Assembly: GCF_900107695.1 (NCBI RefSeq)
Contig: NZ_FNQP01000005.1
Span: forward strand, 1-64,000
DNA length: 64,000 nucleotides
Reading direction: 5' to 3'
Origin: Thiothrix caldifontis
GTDB taxonomy: Bacteria; Pseudomonadota; Gammaproteobacteria; Thiotrichales; Thiotrichaceae
The translations under genes and the position numbers were made by a program. A model generated the notes under the pieces. It was given only the letters and a program-made list of their open reading frames with translations. It searched no databases and was not told the DNA's origin. Shown here in pieces: positions 1 to 10,563 of the stretch (positions within the stretch are counted from its first letter, which is position 1; every line of letters begins with the position of its first letter).

Positions 1-549
1 TGCGACCTACCGCCACCCGATGGTGACAAGGACGGTATCCACGACGACGCCGATAAATGCCCCGATACGAAGGAAGGTATAAAAGTCGACGACAAAGGCT
101 GCGACGCCATACCAGATGCTGATCGAGATGGCGTTGCCGATGCTGACGATCTTTGCCCAGAGACTGCTGCCAACACGGAAGTCAATCAGGTCGGCTGCTC
201 CAAAAACGAGAACATCAACTTGAAAGGCGTCATATTTGAAACCGGCTCAGCAGTCCTGACTGCGGACTCATTCCCCATTCTTGATGAGGCAGCTAATACA
301 TTAAAACAACACCCCGAACTCAAAATTGAGGTGGGCGGTCACACCGACAGCAGCGGCGACAAAGCAGCCAACGAAAAACTATCCCAGTCTCGCGCAGAAG
401 CTGTGATGAAATACTTAGTGGAAAAAGGTGCGAAAGCCGAACTCCTCAGTGCCAAAGGCTACGGCTCCAGCACCCCGTTAGCCGACAACGCCACACCCGA
501 TGGCAAAGCACAAAACCGCCGCGTCGAACTGAAAATATTAGGACAATAG
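1..549 (+). CDS. OmpA-family protein with TSP3 repeats (5' end outside window)
   Basis: The reading frame is open from base 1, so the true start lies upstream. The visible N-terminal part has two aspartate-rich thrombospondin type 3-like repeats, each ending in a CP motif (DGDKDGIHDDADKCPDT and DADRDGVADADDLCPET). These repeats bind calcium in known proteins. The C-terminal ~105 residues are an OmpA-like peptidoglycan-binding domain: the VIFETGSAVLT start, the GGHTDSSGD motif that contacts diaminopimelate, and a final NRRVELKIL. The protein probably links the outer membrane to peptidoglycan. Any N-terminal beta barrel would be outside the window. Its stop codon overlaps the GTG start of rsmA by one base. 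Confidence 0.9.
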   Translation, partial: CDLPPPDGDKDGIHDDADKCPDTKEGIKVDDKGCDAIPDADRDGVADADDLCPETAANTEVNQVGCSKNENINLKGVIFETGSAVLTADSFPILDEAANTLKQHPELKIEVGGHTDSSGDKAANEKLSQSRAEAVMKYLVEKGAKAELLSAKGYGSSTPLADNATPDGKAQNRRVELKILGQ

Positions 550-1337
550 TGAGCCAATACCAACAACACGCCAAAAAACGTTTCGGTCAGCATTTCCTAC
601 ACGACCGCAACGTTATCGACAACATGCTCCGCGCTGTTAACTTGCAACCCACGGATCACGTCGTCGAAATCGGCCCTGGCCCCGGTGCACTCACCTTCCC
701 GCTGCTGGAATTGTTGCCACGTCTGGATGTGGTCGAAATCGACCGCGACGTGATTGCCTGGTGGCAAGAACAGCCACAAGCCATCGGCAAATTGCACATT
801 CACGCCCAAGACGCTCTCAAGCTGGATATTTCGGCATTGCGCGGTGATGGCGATAGGCTGCGAATTATCGGCAATTTGCCGTACAACATTTCCACTCCGC
901 TGATTTTCCACTTTTTGGAACATCGGGCACACATCCGCGACATGCTGTTCATGCTACAAAAGGAAGTGGTGGATCGCCTCACCGCCGAACCGGACAGTTC
1001 AGATTACGGACGGCTCTCGGTGATGGTGCAATACTATTGCGAGCCGCATTATTTGCTGAAAATTGGCCCTGGCGCGTTTACCCCGCCGCCTAAAGTTGAT
1101 TCAGCGGTGGTGTATCTGAAGCCGTGGGCAACGCCTCCGTACATTGCTAATGATCCGGAGCAATTCGGCAAACTGGTGCAACAAGCGTTCTCGCAACGCC
1201 GCAAAACCTTGCGCAATACGCTGAAAGGCTTGCTAACAGCAGAACAGATTGAAAGCATAGGGATAGATCCAGTACGCCGAGCGGAAACGTTAGCGGTTGA
1301 GGATTTTGTTAATTTAGCGAATTTTCTAACGGCATAA
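549..1337 (+). CDS. rsmA: 16S rRNA (adenine1518-N6/adenine1519-N6)-dimethyltransferase RsmA
   Basis: RsmA dimethylates two adjacent adenines near the 3' end of 16S rRNA during late 30S assembly, using S-adenosylmethionine. The 262-residue product has the family's FGQHFLHD start (residues 12-19), the SAM-binding EIGPGPG (40-46) and the catalytic NLPYNIS (from residue 109). The C-terminal helical domain has the usual QAFSQRRKTLRNTLKG segment. The start is a GTG whose G is the last base of the upstream stop codon, so translation is probably coupled to the OmpA-like gene. Length is normal for the family. RsmA is often near pdxA or surA in gammaproteobacteria; here its upstream neighbour is an envelope gene. 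Confidence 0.98.
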   Translation: MSQYQQHAKKRFGQHFLHDRNVIDNMLRAVNLQPTDHVVEIGPGPGALTFPLLELLPRLDVVEIDRDVIAWWQEQPQAIGKLHIHAQDALKLDISALRGDGDRLRIIGNLPYNISTPLIFHFLEHRAHIRDMLFMLQKEVVDRLTAEPDSSDYGRLSVMVQYYCEPHYLLKIGPGAFTPPPKVDSAVVYLKPWATPPYIANDPEQFGKLVQQAFSQRRKTLRNTLKGLLTAEQIESIGIDPVRRAETLAVEDFVNLANFLTA

Positions 1338-1373
1338 TATCCCCCCTTAGTTGCAAAGAACCGAAAAATAAAT

Positions 1374-1396
1374 ACCCCCGCTATTGAGCCGGGGGT
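1374..1396 (-). terminator. Hairpin with T-rich tail on the minus strand
   Basis: A six-base CCCCCG/CGGGGG stem (1375-1380 with 1390-1395) closes a nine-base loop. Read on the minus strand it is followed by TATTTATTTTT, which looks like a weak intrinsic terminator. On the plus strand, after rsmA, no T run follows. It could end the short minus-strand ORF at 1431-1541 or a longer antisense transcript. Confidence 0.4.
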
Positions 1397-1430
1397 TAGA
1401 GGAGTCGAAGCATGGTCAGGCAATTTATTG

Positions 1431-1541
1431 TTATTGATATTTAAGCCTGCTCTCTGCCTCTTGGGGCTTGCTGATAAATTCTTTATGTTGTTTCGCTGTT
1501 CTGACTGAAAGAACTATAGCAACCGCCGTGCCAACTCCCAC
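1431..1541 (-). CDS. Possible 36-residue small membrane protein
   Basis: This is a weak candidate. On the minus strand a GTG at 1541 (or a TTG at 1544) opens 36 codons with a hydrophobic start (VGVGTAVAIVLSV), a basic turn and a polar tail ending SRLKYQ. That resembles a single-pass small membrane protein. A terminator-like hairpin follows 35 bases after the stop. There is no visible ribosome binding site and an in-frame stop lies seven codons upstream of the TTG. It could be a gene remnant or chance. The rest of the 1338-1727 gap shows nothing recognisable. Confidence 0.2.
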   Translation of the reverse strand: MGVGTAVAIVLSVRTAKQHKEFISKPQEAESRLKYQ

Positions 1542-1727
1542 CAAAAAATTAACACATTGATAATCCTAGCTTTGGTAATATTTAGTAAACAACTACCAAC
1601 TCACTATCCTAGCAATGCTGTCAGAAAGCGACAGGGGTTACGTCAGTGGGTGACAAATCTGCCAGTGCAACAGGCTTTCGGTATATGATTAACAGATGAT
1701 TTTTCTGATTTTGACAAGGAGCCAGCC

Positions 1728-2048
1728 ATGATCCGCTTCACCAGTCCCGCCGCCGCCAGTGTTTCCATGTTTGAAAAAGATGCGAAAGCCCTGATTCGCA
1801 TGATGGGGCATAGTGGCACAATCCCCAGTGCCATCCGTACTGAAGACGTGGCAACAGCACTGCAACACCTCGAAGCCGCCTTAAAAGCGGAAGCTAGCCA
1901 AACCGACGCTTCCAACAAGCAGCCACCAGCAGACGCTGAACCAGCCGTCAGCACCAATGTCCGCGCTTACCCCTTGTTGGAATTACTGAGAGCCGCCGTT
2001 ACCACACAGAAAAATGTCATGTGGGAAAAAGATACCGCATTTTTCTAA
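1728..2048 (+). CDS. DUF1840 domain-containing protein
   Basis: A 106-residue soluble protein with the layout of DUF1840: an N-terminal FTSPAAASVSMFEKDAKALIRMMG segment containing the conserved strand and helix, then IPSAIRTEDVATALQHLEAAL, an alanine/proline-rich linker (about 63-78), and a C-terminal helix with YPLLELLRAAVTTQK. The family's function is unknown. A good ribosome binding site (AAGGAG) lies seven bases before the ATG. The gene stands alone, converges on the atp operon and shares its terminator hairpin. The family assignment is from memory of the pattern; no function is inferred. Confidence 0.8.
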   Translation: MIRFTSPAAASVSMFEKDAKALIRMMGHSGTIPSAIRTEDVATALQHLEAALKAEASQTDASNKQPPADAEPAVSTNVRAYPLLELLRAAVTTQKNVMWEKDTAFF

Positions 2049-2061
2049 AATGACAGACAGC

Positions 2062-2087
2062 AAAAAGGCTCCCAACGGAGCCTTTTT
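2062..2087. terminator. Bidirectional intrinsic terminator (DUF1840 gene / atp operon)
   Basis: A perfect 11-bp stem (AAAAAGGCTCC with GGAGCCTTTTT) closes a CAAC loop. The T run follows the stem on the plus strand and the A run becomes a T run on the minus strand. It therefore serves the DUF1840 gene and the end of atpC, which stops at 2110. Confidence 0.9.
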
Positions 2088-2109
2088 GTTTTTACTGACT
2101 TGTCGAAAT

Positions 2110-2538
2110 TCAGTGACCGCGCAACTTACCAATCCGGTGCAGCATTTCGATCTGCGCCTTCGCTGACTCCAGCTCAGTCTGGATCGCCTCATAATCGAGG
2201 TCTTCCGGATCTTTACCTTGCAGCGCGTCTTGGGCTTGCTTCATCGCTTCGCGGGCGGCGGCCTCGTCGAGGTCTTCCGCACGCATCCCGGTGTCAGCCA
2301 ATACTGTCACCACGTGTGGCTGAACTTCCAGCACACCACCGGAGACGAACAGCGATGCCATCGCGCCTTCGGTGGTTTTGTACTGCAATTCGCCTGCACG
2401 CAGCTTGGAAATCAACTGCGAGTGACGCGGCATAATGCCCAAGTCACCCATTGCACCCGGTGCAATCACTTCTTCGACTGTGCCGGAGAACAGTGCTTGC
2501 TCTGCCGTCACTACGTCCAGATGAAATGTCATCGCCAT
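2110..2538 (-). CDS. atpC: F1Fo ATP synthase subunit epsilon
   Basis: Epsilon belongs to the central stalk of F1, couples rotation to the c-ring and can inhibit ATP hydrolysis. The 142-residue product has the usual N-terminal beta sandwich (MTFHLDVVTAEQALFSGTV, APGAMGDLGIMPRHSQLIS) and a C-terminal helical hairpin. It is the last gene of the minus-strand atp operon, nine bases after atpD, and ends before the strong shared terminator. Confidence 0.98.
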   Translation of the reverse strand: MAMTFHLDVVTAEQALFSGTVEEVIAPGAMGDLGIMPRHSQLISKLRAGELQYKTTEGAMASLFVSGGVLEVQPHVVTVLADTGMRAEDLDEAAAREAMKQAQDALQGKDPEDLDYEAIQTELESAKAQIEMLHRIGKLRGH

Positions 2539-2547
2539 GATGCCCCC

Positions 2548-3927
<1,380 letters not shown>

Positions 3928-3964
3928 TCAGTACCTCACTAAAAATTTAAAATCCGTAACAGCC

Positions 3965-4822
3965 TTAGACAGCCGCAGCACCTGCAACAATCTCGGAAAT
4001 TTCCTGAGTAATCGCTGCCTGACGCGCTTTGTTGTAGATCAGCTTCAAATCACCAATCATTTTACCGGCGTTGTCGGAGGCGCTCTTCATGGCGACCATC
4101 CGCGCTGCCATTTCACAGGCAACGTTTTCGACAGCACCTTGGTAAATGATTGATTCAATGTAACGCTGCATCAAGGCATCAATAACTTCTTTCGACTCAG
4201 GTTCGTAGAGATAGTCCCAATGGTGCTTGATTGAATCCGTGCCTGTGGCAACCAACGGGATGAGCTGAGTCACCTGCGGGCGTTGCGTCATGCTGTTAAC
4301 GAATTCATTCTCAACCAAGAAAAGGCGATCAATGCGACCTTCTTCGTAAGCATCCAGCATTACCTTAATTGTGCCGATCATATCCGCCACTTTTGGGGCA
4401 TCGCCCATGTGGGTTTTCTGAGCGACAATCCCATAACGGCGGAAAGCCGCAGACGCTTTTGCCCCGAAAACGCAGATGTCGACTTCAACATCCTGCTTTT
4501 TCCATTCGGCAATGCTCTGCAACGCTTTCTTGAACAGGTTGACGTTCAAACCACCACACAAACCCCGGTCAGAGGACATGACGATGTAGCCAACCCGTTT
4601 CACGTTTTCGCGTATTTGGGTATAAGGGTGTTTGTACTCAAGATGACCATACGCCACATGGTTAACCACTTGACGCATTTTCTCAGCATAGGGACGGCTG
4701 GCTTTCATCCGGTCTTGCGCACGACGCATTTTGGATGCAGCAACCATTTCCATTGCCTTAGTGATCTTCTTGGTATTGCCGATACTCTTGATCTGGGTCA
4801 GTATTTCTTTACCAACTGCCAT
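3965..4822 (-). CDS. atpG: F1Fo ATP synthase subunit gamma
   Basis: Gamma is the rotating shaft inside the alpha/beta hexamer. The 285-residue protein starts [35 protein letters not shown], the conserved N-terminal helix, and ends with the matching C-terminal helix ([35 protein letters not shown]). The central Rossmann-like part has [10 protein letters not shown]. It follows atpA after 15 bases, with an AGGTTATTCCT leader that includes a ribosome binding site. Confidence 0.99.
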   Translation of the reverse strand: MAVGKEILTQIKSIGNTKKITKAMEMVAASKMRRAQDRMKASRPYAEKMRQVVNHVAYGHLEYKHPYTQIRENVKRVGYIVMSSDRGLCGGLNVNLFKKALQSIAEWKKQDVEVDICVFGAKASAAFRRYGIVAQKTHMGDAPKVADMIGTIKVMLDAYEEGRIDRLFLVENEFVNSMTQRPQVTQLIPLVATGTDSIKHHWDYLYEPESKEVIDALMQRYIESIIYQGAVENVACEMAARMVAMKSASDNAGKMIGDLKLIYNKARQAAITQEISEIVAGAAAV

Positions 4823-4837
4823 AGGAATAACCTCCCA

Positions 4838-6379
4838 TTACCAAGTGTTGGTCGACTTGAAAGTTTCCAGTGCTTTTTTCATTGCACCAGCAATCTCGTC
4901 GTTGAAATCACCTTTCTCGTTGATCTTGTCCAGCAGTTCCTTTTGAGAAGAGCGCAGATAGCTCAGCATCGCGGCTTCAAAGTCCACAATTTTCTTCGCA
5001 TCGACGTCGTCAAGGAAACCCTCGTTAGCAGCGTAGAGTGAGAATGCCATTTCTGCGACGGACAGTGGGGAGAATTGAGGCTGTTTCATCAGTTCGGTAA
5101 CACGTTGACCACGCGCCAAAGACTTACGAGTACCTTCGTCGAGGTCAGATGCGAACTGGGAGAACGCTGCCAATTCACGGTACTGCGCCAATGCCAAACG
5201 CACACCACCACCGAGTTTCTTGATGATCTTAGTTTGTGCAGAACCACCAACGCGGGAAACCGACAAACCCGCGTTGATAGCAGGACGAATACCAGCGTTG
5301 AACAGGTCGCTTTCCAAGAAGATCTGACCGTCAGTGATCGAGATAACGTTGGTTGGAACGAATGCAGAAACGTCACCACCTTGGGTTTCGATGATTGGCA
5401 GCGCGGTCAATGAACCGGTTTGACCTTTCACTTCACCGTTGGTGAAAGCTTCAACGTATTCCTTATTGACGCGAGCCGCACGTTCCAGCAAACGGGAGTG
5501 CAGGTAGAAAACGTCCCCAGGGTATGCTTCACGACCCGGTGGGCGGCGCAGCAACAGGGAAACTTGACGGTAAGCCCAAGCCTGCTTGGTCAAATCGTCA
5601 TAAACGATCAAAGCGTCTTCGCCACGGTCACGGAAGTATTCACCCATGGTGCAACCCGCGTAAGGCGCGAGGTATTGCATGGAAGCCGGGTCAGCCGCTG
5701 TTGCAGCAACCACAGTGGTGTATTCCAGTGCGCCGTATTCTTCCAGTTTGCGAACCACGTTGGCAACGGAAGAGGCTTTTTGACCGACAGCAACGTAAAT
5801 GCATTTTACGTTTTTGCCTTTCTGGTTGATGATCGCGTCAACCGCTACTGCCGTTTTACCGGTTTGGCGGTCGCCGATAATCAGTTCGCGCTGACCACGA
5901 CCGATTGGCACCATGGAGTCAAGTGCTTTCACACCAGTTTGCACTGGTTGGTCAACCGATTTACGTTCGATAACGCCCGGAGCCATACGCTCAATAGGTG
6001 CGAAACCGTCGTTGTCGACCGGACCTTTACCATCAATCGGGTTGCCCAGTGCGTCAACAACGCGACCCAGCAAACCACGACCGTGTGGTACTTCCAAGAT
6101 ACGACCAGTACATTTTACAGTGTCGCCTTCAGTGATACCTTTGTAATCACCAAGGACAACCGCACCGACAGAATCGCGCTCCAGATTCAATGCCAGACCG
6201 TAAGAACCGTTAGAGAATTCGATCATCTCGCCGGACATTACATCGCCAAGCCCGTGAAGGCGGACGATACCATCCGTAACGGAGACAACCGTACCCTCAG
6301 TGCGAGCTTCAGCACCGGACTCAAAGCTGCTGATGCGCTTTTTGATCAGGTCACTGATTTCAGTTGGGTTAAGTTGCAT
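4838..6379 (-). CDS. atpA: F1Fo ATP synthase subunit alpha
   Basis: Alpha forms the non-catalytic nucleotide sites of F1. The 513-residue product begins [16 protein letters not shown], has the P-loop GDRQTGKT, and the family signature [17 protein letters not shown] that places the arginine finger. Length matches the E. coli protein. It lies between atpH and atpG. Confidence 0.99.
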   Translation of the reverse strand: MQLNPTEISDLIKKRISSFESGAEARTEGTVVSVTDGIVRLHGLGDVMSGEMIEFSNGSYGLALNLERDSVGAVVLGDYKGITEGDTVKCTGRILEVPHGRGLLGRVVDALGNPIDGKGPVDNDGFAPIERMAPGVIERKSVDQPVQTGVKALDSMVPIGRGQRELIIGDRQTGKTAVAVDAIINQKGKNVKCIYVAVGQKASSVANVVRKLEEYGALEYTTVVAATAADPASMQYLAPYAGCTMGEYFRDRGEDALIVYDDLTKQAWAYRQVSLLLRRPPGREAYPGDVFYLHSRLLERAARVNKEYVEAFTNGEVKGQTGSLTALPIIETQGGDVSAFVPTNVISITDGQIFLESDLFNAGIRPAINAGLSVSRVGGSAQTKIIKKLGGGVRLALAQYRELAAFSQFASDLDEGTRKSLARGQRVTELMKQPQFSPLSVAEMAFSLYAANEGFLDDVDAKKIVDFEAAMLSYLRSSQKELLDKINEKGDFNDEIAGAMKKALETFKSTNTW

Positions 6380-6406
6380 ATGCTATTCCTCAATTATCGG
6401 CTGGGC

Positions 6407-6943
6407 TTAACGCGCCAACGCCGCCTTCATATCTTTCAGCCTGCTTTGGATTGAGCCGTCAATCACCAAGTCACCTGCACGAACAATCGCACCACCCATC
6501 AGGGTTGGGTCAACTTTAGTGACGAGCTTAATCTCACGTCCCAAGCGTTTTTGGAGTGCCGCAGCAATGGTCTGCTGCTGGTCATCGCTCATTTCCTGTG
6601 CAGAAATAATTTCCGCTTCAATCGCACCTTCCGCTTCCGCCTTCATTTGTTCAAAGATGGTGGAAATTTCAGGCAACAACACGAAACGATCATGTTCAGC
6701 CAGTGCCTTGAGCAGATTGCGACCTTGCTCGTCGAGTGCATCACCTGCAATCTCGCCGAATACTGTCGCTTTCTGTTCTTTGGTCATACGAGGATGATCC
6801 AACAAGGCAGATGAACCTTCAGCCGCGACGACCGCAGACATGGCTGCCAGTTGCGCTGACCATTCGGTCAACTTTCCGGCTTCCTGCGCCATCTCAAACA
6901 CCGCACGGGCGTAAGGACGGGCAGCGGTTGTCAAATCAGACAT
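6407..6943 (-). CDS. atpH: F1Fo ATP synthase subunit delta
   Basis: Delta joins the peripheral stalk (subunit b) to the top of F1. The 178-residue protein starts with TTAARPYARAVFEMAQ, the conserved OSCP/delta helix, and ends with the DPTLMGGAIVRAGDLVIDGSIQSRL signature split across its last 40 residues. It follows atpF by 11 bases. Confidence 0.98.
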   Translation of the reverse strand: MSDLTTAARPYARAVFEMAQEAGKLTEWSAQLAAMSAVVAAEGSSALLDHPRMTKEQKATVFGEIAGDALDEQGRNLLKALAEHDRFVLLPEISTIFEQMKAEAEGAIEAEIISAQEMSDDQQQTIAAALQKRLGREIKLVTKVDPTLMGGAIVRAGDLVIDGSIQSRLKDMKAALAR

Positions 6944-6954
6944 GGTTCACCACC

Positions 6955-7425
6955 TTAAATTTGCGCAGCCAGTTCATCCAATGCTTTAGCGTGAGCTTTG
7001 GCATCCACTTCGCGACCAAGAATCTTCTCAGCCCCGGCAATCGCCAGTGCAGACACCTGTGAACGCAAGCTTTCACGAGCGCGGGAAACTTCCTGCTCGA
7101 TGTCTGCCTGAGCTGCCACTTTCACGCGACCTGCTTCTTCCACAGCAGCATTCTTGGCTTCGTCAACGATTTCAGACGCACGCTTTTGCGCTTGTGCGAC
7201 GATCTCAGCAGCTTCAGCTTTGGCTTTTTTCAATTCATCTAGTGCATGCTGGCGAGCCAATTCTTCTTCGTGCTTGCCTTTTTCGGCAGCGGCGAGACCA
7301 TCAGCGATACGCGCTTTACGGTCTTCCAGCACTTTCAGCATCGGTTCCCACAGAACACCTTTGATGAACCAGATCAGGATCGAAAAAACGATCATCTGCC
7401 CAATCAGGGTTGCAGTTACGTTCAT
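6955..7425 (-). CDS. atpF: F1Fo ATP synthase subunit b
   Basis: Subunit b is the peripheral stalk: one N-terminal membrane helix (about 4-26, LIGQMIVFSILIWFIKGVLW) and a long charged coiled coil rich in Ala, Glu and Lys. The length of 156 residues equals that of E. coli b. It lies between atpE and atpH, so it is the single b subunit of a standard homodimer; no b' gene is present. Confidence 0.98.
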   Translation of the reverse strand: MNVTATLIGQMIVFSILIWFIKGVLWEPMLKVLEDRKARIADGLAAAEKGKHEEELARQHALDELKKAKAEAAEIVAQAQKRASEIVDEAKNAAVEEAGRVKVAAQADIEQEVSRARESLRSQVSALAIAGAEKILGREVDAKAHAKALDELAAQI

Positions 7426-7468
7426 GTTAACCTCCGAATGTTAGTAACAACGTTTAACAATCGGGGAA

Positions 7469-7756
7469 TTAACCAGCACCCATTGCAGCTTTAGCAGCAC
7501 CGATGAACGGGTTAGCAAAGATGAACCACATAGAGATACCCAGAACGATCATTGGGAATGCTTCCATCAAACCACCAGTAAACAACATTTGACCGGTCAA
7601 TTGCGCACGCATTTCAGGTTGGCGAGCGATGCCTTCGATAAATTTAGAACAGATCATCCCCCAGCCCAGTGCTGAACCCAGACCAGCAGCCGCGAGGATA
7701 ATACCAACGCCTACAGCAGTGTAGGAATAGATCATTGCAACAACTTGTGCATCCAT
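7469..7756 (-). CDS. atpE: F1Fo ATP synthase subunit c
   Basis: Subunit c forms the rotating membrane ring. The 95-residue hairpin has two membrane helices around the polar RQP loop (45-47), and the ion-binding carboxylate is Glu65 in TGGLMEAF. The extra residues of the Na+-binding signature seen in sodium-driven rings are not evident, which points to proton coupling. It is somewhat longer than the 79-residue E. coli protein, through additional residues at both ends. Confidence 0.97.
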   Translation of the reverse strand: MDAQVVAMIYSYTAVGVGIILAAAGLGSALGWGMICSKFIEGIARQPEMRAQLTGQMLFTGGLMEAFPMIVLGISMWFIFANPFIGAAKAAMGAG

Positions 7757-7804
7757 TGTGAAGTCTCCGAAAAGTTAAAAATCAAAAAGTAAAATCAAAA
7801 AATC

Positions 7805-8662
<858 letters not shown>

Positions 8663-8700
8663 TCACCCCGTACACTAAAGTTAAAAAATCTTGGCTGGCA

Positions 8701-9051
8701 TCACCCGGCTTGGCGAGTTCCCATCAGCATATAAGCCAGTTGCGACACCGTAAACGTGCCTAATAAAGGCACAGGGGACAACTTCAAGTAGCCCAAACCT
8801 AAACCTAACGCAACTAACACAAATACAAATCGTTGTACCACACCAAAATACAAAGCATTCACGCTTTGCTGTGGACTGGTTTTTGCTATCTCCCCTGCTT
8901 GCACCACGCGACGCGATAACAGCAAGGTATTTGCGAGTGCAATCGCACCGCCGTAAAATGCAGGCAACAATGCTGAATCACCTTGGTATGACCACGACAC
9001 CGCTACACCGGCCAACATCAAGATAAATTGAATAATGAGTATGCTTCGCAT
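8701..9051 (-). CDS. atpI: ATP synthase accessory protein AtpI
   Basis: The first gene of the atp operon encodes a 116-residue protein with four hydrophobic segments, including LLPAFYGGAIALANTLLLSRR and FVFVLVALGLGLGYLKLSP. This matches the AtpI/UncI family, which assists c-ring assembly and is not part of the finished enzyme. Its start is preceded by AGAGGA seven bases upstream. Sequence identity in this family is low, so the call rests on position and topology. Confidence 0.9.
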   Translation of the reverse strand: MRSILIIQFILMLAGVAVSWSYQGDSALLPAFYGGAIALANTLLLSRRVVQAGEIAKTSPQQSVNALYFGVVQRFVFVLVALGLGLGYLKLSPVPLLGTFTVSQLAYMLMGTRQAG

Positions 9052-9105
9052 TTGTTCCTCTAGAGCAGGTTAAATTACAACCGGCTCTCGCCTAAATCCC
9101 GATGG

Positions 9106-9134
9106 AGTATAAATACATACTAATATACGGTCAA
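9106..9134 (-). promoter_or_regulatory. Sigma70-like promoter of the atp operon
   Basis: On the minus strand TTGACC (9129-9134) and TATACT (9106-9111) are separated by exactly 17 bases. This is close to the consensus. It lies 55 bases upstream of the atpI start and faces the operon. Confidence 0.8.
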
Positions 9135-9274
9135 CCACTAGGGCTTACCCTGACCCATTAAACAATAGGGGAGGATTATATATCTCTTTTGGCATATCCC
9201 GCCACAACAAAATGCCTTATATTTTGTCTACAAAGTTGAATAATGACAGCGGCTTACCCAAAGGAGGGAAATTC

Positions 9275-9763
9275 ATGCACTCGAACAGGCATTTCACCGT
9301 CATACCATTACTAAGCCTGACACTATGGATAATATCACTGATACCTACTGCCTTCGCTGAAGAAATCATTCCCGAAACCAGCGACTTCTATGCTTTACAG
9401 CAGGAAATGAAAAGCAAAGGACTACCATTACTACTCGCATTTCGGGCAGATTACTGTGGGTTTTGCAGAAGATTAGAAACCGAGCACCTTGAACCTATGC
9501 TACGCAGTGGCAAGTACGATTCTCGCATTTTGATTCGCCGCTTTGATATAGGCGGCAATCAAACGGTTATTGATTTTAATGGTAACAAGATCAATGCAGA
9601 GGAGTTTGCGGCAAAACATCAAGCATCACTAACACCAACATTGCTTTTTTTGAATGCGGAAGGCAATGAAGTAGCAGAACGCCTACTAGGGTACAACAGC
9701 CCTGACTTCTACGGTGCTTATTTGGAAAGCGCCATTAGCACGGCACAACAAGCAGTTAATTAA
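9275..9763 (+). CDS. Exported thioredoxin-fold protein (CGFC)
   Basis: The start at 9275 is chosen because AAGGAGGG (9261-9268) precedes it and because it gives a proper signal peptide (about 1-28, cut after TAFA). Longer in-frame starts, for example at 9212, would bury this signal. The mature protein has a thioredoxin fold with an active-site CGFC (Cys61 and Cys64) in RADYCGFCRRLE and the cis-proline region SLTPTLLFLN. This is the SoxW/thioredoxin_2-like group of periplasmic thiol proteins. It may reduce or oxidise envelope disulfides; its partner is not visible. It stands alone, divergent from the atp operon, and converges on the AlgR-like gene. Confidence 0.85.
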   Translation: MHSNRHFTVIPLLSLTLWIISLIPTAFAEEIIPETSDFYALQQEMKSKGLPLLLAFRADYCGFCRRLETEHLEPMLRSGKYDSRILIRRFDIGGNQTVIDFNGNKINAEEFAAKHQASLTPTLLFLNAEGNEVAERLLGYNSPDFYGAYLESAISTAQQAVN

Positions 9764-9775
9764 TCAGCAAAGATA

Positions 9776-9798
9776 GGGGCGTGAAGCTATCACGCCCC
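9776..9798. terminator. Hairpin between convergent genes
   Basis: A perfect nine-base stem (GGGGCGTGA with TCACGCCCC) closes a five-base loop between the thioredoxin-like gene and the AlgR-like gene. There is no long T run on either strand, so it may be a factor-assisted terminator or a transcript-stabilising hairpin. A similar GGGGCGT-type stem occurs between hflX and rho. Confidence 0.55.
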
Positions 9799-9810
9799 AA
9801 ATAGGCGAAA

Positions 9811-10557
9811 TTAACGGTTACGCACAAAACGGCGTACTTCAGCCAAGTGGCGACGACTTACTTCCAATTGATCCTTGACGTTATCCAGCACAATTTGAGT
9901 ACGCCCTACGGAAGATTTCGACAGCCCCGCAATCGCACTTTTAGAAACCAGAGCATTGCGGTGGATACGAATAAAACGGTCGGCCAAGTCCGTTTCCAGT
10001 GACTTCAATGACTCTTCGATGATCACCTCGCCTTTTTTATGACGCACTGTCACGTATTTTTGGTCGGCTTGGAAATACACCACATCTTCAATGGGAATCA
10101 ACTCAAGGTTCCCCCGCATTCTCGCACAAATATGCTTACGTGACAGCAAGTTGCGACCTTCACGGTTTTCGAGCGCCTCCATACGTTGCGCACGGTTCAA
10201 TGAACGAGCTTGTTCCAGACTTTGTAATAATTGTTCTTGTCTAATAGGCTTCATAAGATACCCTGTTGCTTTTGTTGAAAAGGCTTCTAAAGCATATTCA
10301 CCATACGCTGTGGTGAATATGACGGCTGGCGGGCTATCCATGCCCGAAATATGCCGAGCGGCCTCCAACCCATCCATACCGGGCATGGAAATATCCATGA
10401 GCACGATGTCGGGCTGATAACGTTCGGTCATAATCACTGCATCCACCCCGTTTTCGGCTTCTGCACAAACTCCGTAATCGACCTGGCTTGCCAATAACCC
10501 CTTAATGCGAGCACGCGCATACTCTTCATCGTCAACGATTAAAATTTTTAATGTCAT
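9811..10557 (-). CDS. algR: LytTR-type response regulator, AlgR-like
   Basis: The 248-residue protein has a receiver domain with acidic pocket D9/D10 and phospho-acceptor Asp55 (DIVLMDISMPG), a conserved FTTAYGEYALEAF switch segment and Lys in YLMKPIR. A LytTR DNA-binding domain (about 145-245; VVYFQADQKYVTVRH, RIHRNALVSKSAI) follows. It is translated right after the kinase gene (6-base gap). Together with argH next door this reproduces the algR-algZ-argH order of Pseudomonas, where AlgR controls exopolysaccharide and twitching genes. The targets in this organism are unknown. Confidence 0.9.
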   Translation of the reverse strand: MTLKILIVDDEEYARARIKGLLASQVDYGVCAEAENGVDAVIMTERYQPDIVLMDISMPGMDGLEAARHISGMDSPPAVIFTTAYGEYALEAFSTKATGYLMKPIRQEQLLQSLEQARSLNRAQRMEALENREGRNLLSRKHICARMRGNLELIPIEDVVYFQADQKYVTVRHKKGEVIIEESLKSLETDLADRFIRIHRNALVSKSAIAGLSKSSVGRTQIVLDNVKDQLEVSRRHLAEVRRFVRNR

Positions 10558-10563
10558 AATTTT

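Noticed and set aside
5420-6454. A 344-codon open frame on the plus strand opposite atpA
   Set aside because: It is a shadow of the highly conserved atpA gene; composition is not protein-like and no family is recognisable.
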